A DNA stretch of 64,000 bases. It comes from Marisa cornuarietis. Taxonomy: Eukaryota > Mollusca > Gastropoda > Architaenioglossa > Ampullariidae. Shown piece by piece: positions 26,101-38,372 of the stretch. The notes under the pieces were generated by a model. The model was given only the letters and a program-made list of their open reading frames with translations, searched no databases and was not told where the DNA came from. The stretch is from assembly GCA_004794655.1 (NCBI GenBank), contig SMMW01000488.1, positions 744,001 to 808,000 of the forward strand, read 5' to 3'. Made by a program: the position numbers and the translations under genes. Every line of letters starts with the position of its first letter. Position 1 is the stretch's first letter.

Positions 26101-29100
26101 AGATACCGATAAATATTTGCTCCTCACAGATCGTGAACTAGTCCTTCTGTCAAGTTTTGTCACAGAGCAGTCCACATTAATATTCACATTAATATAAAAC
26201 AATCTTTTTTTCTAGTAAAAAGTATATTTAAAAGTTGAATATGGCGATGAAAGAACCTTCTTTGTTCAGAGAATAAAGCGCACACGACAAAAAAAGCGTA
26301 AAAACATTACAAAACAATCAGAAAAGAGAGGATAAAAGAATTTAATATTTATAACAAATATGAGTTTCTCGAGCATGATATTAGACATGATACGGGGAAA
26401 GAGGAAATGACTGCAGCATTGGCCGCAACCAGGTGAGCAGAAAAAGGGAAAACAGAAAAATTACTGTACTTCGAGAAGACTTTTGAGTCCAGGTGCCAGG
26501 AAGGCGAGGTCTGCCGTGTCCCGAATCACTTTTTTGCTTTTTGCACTCAAATGTGGTCGCCGCAGAGGCTCGTACGATCGTTCGAAGAGGAGGGGGTGGG
26601 TGGCGATGTTCTCCAGGACACTGGGACTAGTCCCGCGAAATTCCCGCGACAGCGACTCCAGGGTGAGCCGGTCGCCATACTCTCGAGGCGTCTTCGTCTT
26701 CTTTGTCGTCGTCGTCGCCACTTTCGTCGTCTGCACGCTGGACTTGTACTCCGCACCTTTGTCAGAAGTTATTGTTGGAGTTTGTGATTTAGGCTTCCGA
26801 GGTCGTGTTTCGGCCGGCTCGGCGGGTGGCGGTGTGGCCGGCTGGGTCTTCTTGATCACTACTTGCTCTTTGATTGTTGTCACCAGGATTTCCTGGCCTG
26901 CGGATGGAGGTGGCGCTTGAGGCTCGGGTGCGGGAGCAGGGGCCTTTTCCTCCGGGGCTGTGATTACGGGTGACTCTTCGGCCGACATGGTCTACAACGA
27001 AATGCCTGTGTTTGTCGGTGTTATCAGTACCAGACGCGATGAGCACTGGCTGGGTGTCTGGCAGATAGCCACATATATCTCCAACGCCCCCCCTGGATAG
27101 CAGACCACAATCTGTGGAAGGAGACGGTCCTCGCTTGAGAAATGAAGGCGCTGCGAAAGAAGCTGGCTAGTCAATCCCAGGAGTCAGCTTGCTAGTTCTC
27201 ACCTAGCCTGAGTGAGACTGCGCCAAAACTGTTTACGAAGATGCAAGCAGGGAGGTCAGGTTATTGTTGAAGCCGACACCCCTCCACAGCTTTTAAGTCT
27301 GAAGGTAGCCGCGTCAGCATTGTGAATCACCACAACACGGGCAGGCTGCCGGCTCCTCTCTCTCTCTCAACCTGCAGGAGGGGGGTGCTAGCTGTGCGTA
27401 GGTATAGCTAATGGGGTGCTAGGGGTGCTGGGGTGCTGCGGAAGCGCGCACCTTTCCTTTGCACTCACCTGCCATTAAAGGCCCCCACAGCTTGGCATAT
27501 GCAAATTAGAGAAGGTCGTACTCCCAAGCATACCTGGGAGATGCCATTTCCCGGAAGATGGGGAAGTCCTACTGTCGTACATTTGTACTTCCCCCCGCCC
27601 GCCCCCCCCCCAAAAAAAATGCACTCAGAAGCACAAGGTTGAAAACAATGCCAACCTTTTTAGGTTCTTAAAGAAAAAAATTCTAGATAGGGGGATGGTT
27701 ACAATGAAGGTTAAGTAGAGATGCATACACTTGACTGACATGCCAAAATGCTGAGTGCGCGTGAGTATAAATTACACAGTCTCAACATATATATACATAT
27801 TAAAAGACAGGAAGGCCTTGCAGCAAAGTATTTATCGCAAGCGGATGAGCACGCGCGTGGCTGCAGACTAGTCCAGAGCCCCAAACATCAGCCAGAATAG
27901 CAGACGAAGTAGGAAGCATACCGTACTGAAAGACTGGCAGCTAAGAGGGAGGGGAGGGGAGGAGAGAGAGGGGGGAAAGCAGTAGAGGAAGGGGGGACAA
28001 TTCAGGGTCACGGATAACTGCGCCACGCGATTTCAGTTCCTCGCACGCGCACATGTACCACGTGGTACGTCGGCCCCAGCCCTCTTTTCCTTATTTAGCC
28101 TCATCCGAGGAGATTGGGTTTCACAACAAGGAACAAGGTCTCCGCATGTGAATATTTCGGGTCAGAAGAGAAGCAAACAACCAAGGTGAGAGAAAAAAGA
28201 GAGAGGGGGAGGCGGAGAGAACCTCGGGAAGGGAAAGGAATGAGGGGAAACACCGATATGACTGAGGTCCGTTACTGCTGAAACGTGCATAGTAGAAGTA
28301 TTACGAAATTGTCGTAGAGGTAGAGGATGCTGTTGGTACAACTACACCACCAGCGACTCTGCCTTCGCTCCCTGCAGGCGCCGACAGAGGTGAGTGGCAC
28401 AAGGCCTGTAGACTATTCCAGAAGAAATAAATACGCGCGTGACAAACCCGACCTGCAAAATGACAAAGGCAGCCAAGAATTCCTTGTGTTTTGCTTTCTG
28501 CCCACGGTGCCCACCTCAGCAAATTCCTCTACGTGTGGTAGGCACGTGCAAGAGGTAAAAAGACAATTTTCCGCTACACGTTTGGAAAAAGCCCGTTTTC
28601 CTCGCATCAATTTATAAGCAGCTTACGTAGCTTCGTTTTTTTTAACAGATAAAAGATGCAGCCGTGGGTGAAAACTGTGGCTGAAGACGTTTCTAGGCAA
28701 CCGCTAACACTGCTAACCACGTCATATCAGGAAAAAAATCTTTGGCTCAAGAAACCGAACTCGGTCCTTGACCTCAACCTTGCTAGGGCGTCCTTGCGAA
28801 GACAAGGAGAGGGGTCATGCCAGACACACACACACACACACACACATGCCAAACCCCTTGACGGAGTTTAATCTGCGCCTCACTCATGGTCTACTCCTGT
28901 AGACACCAGGATGCTCTAGACACTCGCCAATCTCAGACTCAGGAGGAACAGCAGGGAAGGGGTCTGACAGGGTGAGGTAGCACCCCGCACAAAGAAGGGT
29001 GTTTGGGGCTGCTCTGAACAACAGTCTGAGTAATACGACCTGCTCTTCCGATAAAAACTTTGAGGGCTGTTTCTCTAAGTAGAGAAATATTTTATTACAT

Positions 29101-32100
29101 GTTACAGCAGGTTTTAGGAATTTTAAAAGATATTTGTTTTAGTAAATTTGATCTTTACAAGAGCTGACTTTCTCCTGACAAAGTGTCTGTTCTTGAGACA
29201 AATTCTGTTTAGACATCATTGATACTAAGAGATTACTTTGGCAATATTCCAAACTATTAAGGTATTAGCACTCAAATGCCGACAGGAGGATAGTCTACCT
29301 TTTTCAAGAACGAGGGGGTGGAACAAGAATTCCAGGACAGAAACCTAAGCCTTACAAAATAGGCATCAGCGAGATCATGTTCGGGATGTAGGCAGGTGTG
29401 AGCTAGAACCGTTTTTTCAGCCCGCATTTGTGTTCTTCTCCATCGAATAGAAAAAAAACGTGCCGATAGCATTTTTGTTTTCAAGATGCAAAGCCGCATA
29501 CCTGGCTTTTGGAATGAGCATGGTACTTTTTTATGAATCATCACCAAAACTGTTTTACTGTGAGCCTACGCTCCACCTACTCGCTAATTACACTTGTGTT
29601 TACCTGGTTCAACACACCTTTCTGAGATATATGGAACATGTTTCCGTGCGAAACCCGACTCCATCCCCCTTTTTAAGCCTTTTTTCCTTTGCCTGCCTCA
29701 TCGTCTACCGCTACATCCTATCTTGGCTTTAAGGGATATCCCTGGAAAAATAAGAAATTCTATCATGTGTTTGACTACGACTGTCTAACAAGTCTACTGA
29801 GAACACATCCTGATGTCAGTTGTATGACCAACCACGTAGCTTCTGCCATCTCCTTCATAAAAATTCGTTCAGAAATGGCCCTAAATCTGAACTCCGATGA
29901 CCTTTCATGTAATTTAAACGTGACGAAGGTTTCCGAGGGTGAACAACTTGTGACTATGGCTGAGAAATGAACTGCACTGAAGAGAAAGAAGCTGGCCGAT
30001 GACCTGAAGAGGGTCAGCCCAGATACAAATAACGCCCTCCCATTGGATTCGAACACCAAGGTAACGAACCAATTACTATACCACCATGATACCTGTAACT
30101 TTGATATTGGTCAACTCGGACGCAAACATAATAGACTACTTTATACATTATCAACATTTCAATGAAATGGGTAAATATTTTAGCTACTGAAGCACGTTTA
30201 GTGTTTCAAGAAGAGGGCGAAATGAGTAACATCATATCACTGAAAAGTAATATCTCTTGGTCCTGTCCACTATTCTCAGCAACATAAAGAGTGTTAATCC
30301 CTAAAGATCACACCGAATTATTTGGCGCATGATTAGAGAGTACATGCTACTTTATGTGAGGGAAACCAAATGAACATTCTCAACTAAAACAATGTAGCAT
30401 CGTCGCATGTGAGAGAAGACAACAGAAAAGAAGGTTCTATATATCACGTGACCTGCAAACTAAAGACCAGGGAACACAAGGTACAAAAGTGAGTCGGGTA
30501 CTTTACTTATGAGGATTGCATGTAAATACACGATCAAAGACGTGCTAATAAACATAAAGTAAAGGGTAGATACTTGAGTGAATACAATCTAAGGAAAACA
30601 ACAAAAAAAGGAACACACGGGTTTCACAGCAAACTTTATTTGTTCTCCACTTTTGTCTACTTGCCTCTGATTTCCCGAAGTTTCGGGATACCTGGTGTTG
30701 GAAACTGCAGATGGATTCTTTCAATTTCGACTTGTTCACCTTTTTTTCGTCACCATGGACTCAAAAATACCTTCTCGAAGTACAAGCTTGGTAGGGACTC
30801 CAAAGATGTTGAGTAGTGCCACTTACAGGTGCTTAGTAATTGCTTGGTTTGATTGTTACATGTCGGGGTGAACTCGTAAATTAAGGAATGTTCAAGAAAA
30901 CATGCAACGGTTTCAAGAGGTGAAGAAAAGAAAAATTAGCTGAATTAGATAAAGGAACCAACCATAGGAATAAACAAAGGCTAAGAAATGATAAAGTTTG
31001 GAAACTGATCTTGGTAGGTTAGAGATCGATGATGAGACAAACCAAAATGGACATAGACAACACAAAACATTTTTGCCTCTGCATGAAAACGCTTAGAGTG
31101 AGAGACAGTCGGTGGAGAAGGTGTTGTAGAGGACAAGGTACCAGCGATGAGCCAATCATAGCTTTGACAAGAAATAACAAGAAAGGTGAGAGAGAGTTAA
31201 GAGGACAGACGGCCGATACCTGCAGCTCTTTGATCTTCCTCTGCAGCTGGGCGACGAGGTTCTGCTCGTCCTCGAGTTTGGAAGAGAGACCGTTGATCTC
31301 CATGTCTTTCCTGCAAGACCACAGTGAAAATCCGTTATCTATCAGGATCGCAGTTTCCACCAGTACAACATTCTCAGCCATCTCATGTTCATCACTCATT
31401 TCGTGTCGTCTTCTCAAACACACAGCTGCACGTGCTCGAAATTAATTCTTTAAAATGCAATAAATATTCCAACCACAGATTTTACATGAGCGAACATTAG
31501 TGAAGAACATTAAAACATGTATTTCCAGCAAAAAAAGATTCGGAGGTGGACTAAGGGCAGACTTTGTTGTTGAAAGTCAGAGCCGGACGGCGCGTGAGAC
31601 ATGTACGTACCTCCTGACGTTCTCCTCCAGCTCGCGTTTCACGCGCTCCAGTTCCTCCACGTTCTGCTGTGTGGCCTTCAGGTCCTGCTCCAGCTTACGC
31701 TTGGCCTTCTCCACATCACCGCGCACCTTCTTCTCGCGCTCCAAGTTGTCCTCCAGCTGGTGAGTACACACAGCAGGCGATCAGTTTTGCAGAAATCCAA
31801 AGCCTTTTGTGTTTTGAACGTTGCAATATTCGCATGCATTTAAAACAGGAAACTCTCTCTCTCTCGCTCTCTGTTCATGAACATATCAGACAGACCAAGA
31901 GCATGTTTGCTTCAGCTGGAAAGGGAGGGCTCAGACTACTTTAATTCACAAGCTAAGGGGAGCTAATTCGAAGCTGAAATTGGTGTGCGCGTTCACCTCG
32001 TCAAGGGTCTGTTCCAGTTTGGTCTTGAGCTTGGTCAGGTGGTTGACCTTGTCCTCCTCGGCCTGCAGATCTTCGAGGGTCTTCTTCTGCAGCTCTTCCA

Positions 32101-35100
32101 TGGCCTTCTTGTCTTTGTTCAGCTTGGCGATCTGCTCATCTTGCTGAGCCATCTCCTCCTGCAGTGTCTTGATTTGATTGTCCTTAGTCTGCTTCTCCTG
32201 CTCTGCCTGCAGAAAGAGGAACAATATACTGAGATGACGAAGGCTTCTTCTATTTCACATCACGAATTTTACGGCTCAATTTTGACTTGAAGCTTTACTT
32301 GTAGTTGGGGCTTAATATCAAAACATTGCAAAAGTCAGAAGAACTGATAAGTCACTGACCCATCAAAATAGTTACTCCACACACAAATATATATATATAT
32401 ATATAATTGACTCTGTTCAGCCATAATAAGCTAAAATGTTGATCACTATAATTCTAAAACTAAAAACTGATTATTCGACTAAAAGTTATCGTAGTCTTCA
32501 TTGGAGGACATAATAGTACGATAAAGAAGCGAATGAGTAACCTTGGCCAGGTTGTTCTCAAGCTCTTCGACGTCTGCCTTGAGTTCTTTAACTTCCTCCT
32601 GAAGCTTCTTGTTCTTCTCGCCCATCTCGCCGGCCTCATCCTCCTGGTCCAACAGACGCTCCTCCAGTTCCTTCAGCTGCTGCTCGTAGTCGGCCTTCTG
32701 TGTCACCAGCTTCTCGATGCGCTCCTCGGCGTCGGCGAGGTTGTCCTGAAGACAGAACAACAGGAAGTGGATCCATTAGAAAGGATATCTTTATTTAGAG
32801 ATACAGAGTACAGAAAGTCTAACGATTATTAAACCAGTTGGTTTATCCGAGTATCAGAGTACCTGGAGCCGAGACGTTTGAAATGTCTTTTTAAAAAAAA
32901 GATCAGTCAGCTTTTTGTGAATAATCTAGTTAATTGATCCCCATATTTTTAAATGAAAACTAATTTATTTTTATTCAGATAGACGAATTGTTTGATACAT
33001 TGTCTCATTATCTCCAGCATGCTAATAAATCAAATCCTTATGATAAGTACTGAGCTCAAGAAGAAAAATGAAGAGAGAAGATGAGGCAATTTTCTACCTG
33101 TTCAGCCTGCAGCTGCAGGTACAGATCGTTCTTGGCCTGCAGCAGGGTGACATTCTGCTCCTCCAACTCCTTGCGTAGCTTCTCCGTCTTCTCCAGCTCG
33201 GTCTTGGTCTTCTCCAGCTCCTCTTCCTTCTTCTTCATCTCGTCCTCGGCACGAGCGATGTTCAGCAGTGGCTTTACCTGTACATTTAGATGTCATGCAT
33301 ACAAGTCTAAGGACTAAATAAAATCACAAACTAAACTTTGTTCAAATTTACTTTCAGAAAAAAGGAAAAGACATGAAATATTATTAATATACGAAAAATA
33401 TTCAAGAAGGTGCTGACCTCTAAGATTTCAAAAAATGAAGAAATGGACACTTAAAGACTTTAGGTATTAAAGTATAAACGTTGATTAATTGCTCACCTTG
33501 CAGTACAGCTTCCACCACAGCCAGTTCCTGAGTGCCAACCATTTGCGGATGTTGCGTTGGATCACGGACAGTCCCACTCTGTGGACAAAGGAAGTCTTGA
33601 AGTTTGGATTGTTGAAATTTAAAATATAGAATGGAAGAACACGGCTGTGCGGCTCTTGTGCCCGTAAGCACAACACACATGGGTCTAAAGTAATACCTTG
33701 TAACAGTGTTACTCACTGACTGAGGACTTTGACTGATAATTACAAACATATAAATGTCTCCTGCAAAAGATGCTTTCACATCACTTCCACTAATTGCATC
33801 CATTAATAATGTTACTAAAACGCTTACAGATTCCTCCTCTAAGAAAAAATTGCTTGCCTCCCTTCCTCTCTGGCAGTGTATTAGAAAACTAAGAGAAATC
33901 CCTAAATCCCCTTTCGAAACAAGAATATTTAAAGATTGTCTTTCAACCGGAACAGGAATCCGTCCCACTGAGAGACCTCACACACCGGTAGTCTTATTGT
34001 CAGAGGACTCAGACCCTAACCCTGCCACTTACCTCTGGTCCTGCAGTTTCTTGTAGGCCTTGCGCATGAGGTAGCCGCGAATGTGGGCCTGGAACATGGA
34101 GATGATCTTGGACAGGCGCTCATCTCGCATGTCCTCCAGCATACCCAGCACACCGGCCTTGAAGAAGACCTTGGTGGTACCCAGGCGGTACTCGGCGGTG
34201 TCCAGCTGCAGGGCAGTCAGGATCTTGTCTGTCACCTGCTTGCCATCTACAAAGCCCTGGGGGATGGCGTTTGGAGCCAGGATGGAGTATCTGTACAAAT
34301 AGCATCCGTACATTGTACTGTTGATGAGATGTCGCCACTTAATTAACTGGTTGTTTTAATAACACCGGTGACATTTTAGCCTTTTAAGGAAATTTCTTCC
34401 ATACATTAAATTGCGGGAGCTGCTCCCCTTTACACTGTTCGCTGTGGAAGAGGATAAAAAAAAGATAAAGGTATTTGTGCAGAGAAAGATTACCACAGAA
34501 AAAGGTGACGAAGTTTATTTAATTGTTTGGAGACTTTAAAACATATAATTGGATGTAAACATCTATGAATGCGTGTCAATATTGTGATGTAAATGTCTCA
34601 TTTGCAGCGAGTATTATTTCTCTATTGCTAACAGTAATTGCTAAATATTGAACAATATTAACTACTGAACAGACTTGTAAGCAGGATAACTGGTGCACAG
34701 ACCTCTGTTTGAACTCTGAGTAGATGATTCTGTTGGGGAAACCCTTGCGGCAGATACGGATGCCCTCAAGCACACCGTTACATTGCAGCTGGTGCAGCAC
34801 CAGGTGAGAATCGATTTCACCTGAGGATGTAGAAACACAATGTCAGCAGACAGACACACCACACACCACATACACCACATGAATAAACTGTCTTTTTTGT
34901 CTCATATCACGAATTCTAGAACAATAGTATGACCAGATCTTTTCGTCATCTCTGTAATTTTCTTTATAACCTTGTGTCGAGGGATGAGCACTGTAATTTG
35001 TTTTTATTTCAATATGTGGTCATCAAGTTTATACATATTATCAGTGCGTGTACCTGGTTGGCAAGGTGAGCATCCTGGAAGTACAGCTCGCTGTCAAACT

Positions 35101-38100
35101 ATGTATTAAGTAAGTTTAGTTTTTGGTTATTTAGAAAAGTGCTCACCAGGCTGTTTGTTCTCGTTGGGGATGATGCAACGCACAAAGTGGGGATGGGTGC
35201 TGTACAAGTTCTTCATCAGCTTGTTCAGAGACTCCTATTGCATGGGGGGAAAAAAATCCATGTTAGCACAACAGACAACAGACATTACTCAGCATATGTG
35301 ACGGTTGTCCACTTATTGCACAAAATATTTACAGCTTTACAATATTTTATTCACAGCAACAAGCCAAAGTCGGTGGCTACATGCTGGCTGGACTTGTAAG
35401 TGGACTTGTAGAAAGGTTTTAACTTTTCATAAAATTGTTTAACTAAACATTAAAACACTTACAAAACTCTTCAAACATGCACTAAGCTTCTCTTTTACAT
35501 TTATATTTCCGTGATATAACTTTAGTAGCTGGCATCGGTGTAAAACAACAATTTTTTCCCCCTCCATCCCTTTTACATTTTTATTTCAATCAATGAGTCT
35601 TGGTCTTCGCTTCGACAAACTGATTAATTGTGTGGGATCTTCTTGTTACCACCATTCAACCTGCAGTACAGACTTTGGCCTTATAAGAGAGCCGCTCGCA
35701 GTGCATTGTCAACATATTTCGGTTTGACTACTAGAAAAAGAAGGAATGGTCAACTTATTAATTCAATGGTTAAGCTACTGAATGTTTTGAGTCAGAAGGT
35801 GGATCGTGCAAGGGTTTGGTCACATGACAGGGGCTATCTACGATTACTGTTTTAGAGTGGGGAGGGAAGGTCGTGGACACACTCAGCAAGGGGTAGTGCG
35901 GTTTCCATTGGCAACCGTGCTTGTTCAGGACGGTCTGGGGTGGGGGAACTGTCAGAAGCGGTGGAAGGAAGGGTGAAATATGGAAGAGTAAGTCCTTTTA
36001 GCCTAATGTGGTGCTCTGTCAACGCAGCTACACGTTAAAACATCACTTCTAGACTTTTTTTTCTTGTATTTTACCAAATTCAAGAGCTGGAATAAAATAC
36101 ACCATTTTTACTTCTTTATTAAATATATTATATAAATGTCAACAAAGAATTTCTTTAGTCACAAGACATAGATATCATTCTTCGCAAAATATTAATTTTA
36201 TTCCTTAATCACTTGAACTTTTTTCATGCGGATTTCGCATTTTGCATTCTACCAAAAAGGCACAACAATTATAATTGTATCAACATGTGCTCTTGAATTT
36301 GATGAGAAACTAAAACGAATATCGCATTCACAGCACGCAAAACTGTCTTCGTAAATATGTTACGGGTTTCCGTGGAAAAAAGAGTGACGAGAGGGGGAAA
36401 AAATCTAAGAACATAAGAAGGTATGGCTGAACAAACTCAGACTGCTTTCAGGGTCAGATGGATTTCAAACAGTCGGGGAAAAAATAAGAGTTGGCGAGTC
36501 TACAGGCTGTTAAAAACCTGTTGTGACTTTGCACACTTAGTCCAGGAACAGGAATGGAAAACTAGTACAAGGCGGAAGGTTGTAAACCGTGGTGCAGGGG
36601 CAACAGGGTTGTTGCGGAGGAACACAGTGTGAATTGGGTCAAGAAAAAAAAACTGTGTCACTAAAGAAGGCTGTGACATGGAACAACAGCGCTTTACTTA
36701 AGATCAACAAGTTCAAAAAGATCATGCTGGGAGGATAAAAGAAGATAAGGGTGGGGTGGTGGAGGAGATTCAAACTCTGCAGTCGGTAGAATAAAGGGTG
36801 ATGGATGGTGAGGTCTGTTGGAGGGTGACCAGGGTTAAAACCGGGGAGGGTCCACGCCACACATCAACTCCGGTGGTCTTGAGGTTTCCGGGGGAAACAT
36901 GCAAGTATACCTTGTGTGTGGAGGAAATTGTCTGGAAAGCGGTGGACTTCTTCTTTTTGGCAGGTGCGCCACCCTCTAAATGGGGTGGAATAAAGATAAC
37001 AAGATTAGATTGCTGTCATCGAGGAGCACCCCGGCGTTACCGGGTACAAGTGTCAGGGGAGGTGACTCAGGAGAAACGATTTTGCTCGTGCAACTCGTTT
37101 CCCCTTATTGTCTCCCCGAACACCACCATGTGACTTCATAAGAGTGTCATGTTCCCACATGAAAGCCTGGTTTCTAGAGAAATCCATGGAAATATTGCAA
37201 TCCTTCAGGCACAAACGGTTTGTTATTATCTTGTCATGTCCTTAAAGTTCTACCTAATCATCGCAGTGGAGTCACGTGGAAACATGAAACCCATTTCAAC
37301 AACGACCACAGCAGCCTTCAAGGTGCATTCAGAAGATGCTGGCTGTAACCCAGGGTACAGTGTCCGTGCACCTTGTAGCCTGCCCGAGTGTATACGAGAA
37401 ACATAGCCTACCCTATGTACATATGAAACTGTCATAAAACTGCCAGCTTTCTGCCTCTTCTTGGTTGTCGGGTCTGCATGAGAGAACAGACAAGTTAGTT
37501 TCCCTTTCCCTAGGTTATATCTGTGCTGTCTTGTGCGGAATTTTAAACCATCTTGAAAATTACAAACAATTATCGTTTCATCGTTTTGGTCCTAAATCCT
37601 AAACCATAATCGCAATGATCGACGAAAATGAGGATTGTTCTAGCAAACTGCCTCCTCTCCTTCTCCTCTTCGTATGTTTACCACCACGACTGATTGAATG
37701 GCACGGAGAAGGCTTTTTCAAATGAAATAAAATCAAACGCAGTACCATAATTTAAACGCATTCAACATGCCTCTAAGATGATAAAATGTTCAATTAAAAA
37801 AATTGTTTTATATAATTACTATCTGTATAACTTTTACAATTAAAGTTTGAAAGGTTCAGTAACAACTATAATCACTTTCAGTTTGAAAAAGTCTTGCATT
37901 TTATATTAATGTACAAAGATATTTTATGAGGCAAGTAATTTATAGGAGGGCAGCAGCCTAACATGCAGTCCTGGCATGTCGATATATCATGAAGTATAAC
38001 AAGTAGAGGCAATTATTTAATAAATTAAGAGCCAAAGTGTTTCTAATGAAATATTTCTGCAACAAGTAAAAGAAGAAAAAAGGATAAAAAAAAACATAAC

Positions 38101-38281
38101 AAGATGATAGCATTCTTAGTTGTTTAGAAAAAATATGGACGGTCTAATTAAAAAGGAAAAGAAAAGATAAAAATGAAAGCGCAGATAGTAACAGATGTTA
38201 AAATATATAAATAGAACAACTGATGTACTCTTAAAATAATTTGAGCAGTTTTCAGTGAGGTTACCTGTAAAAAAACAGTGA

Positions 38282-38372
<91 letters not shown>

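Noticed and set aside
33420..33968. A 182-codon minus-strand ORF
   Set aside because: It crosses exon 21 in the wrong frame and continues into introns; the true exon uses another frame.
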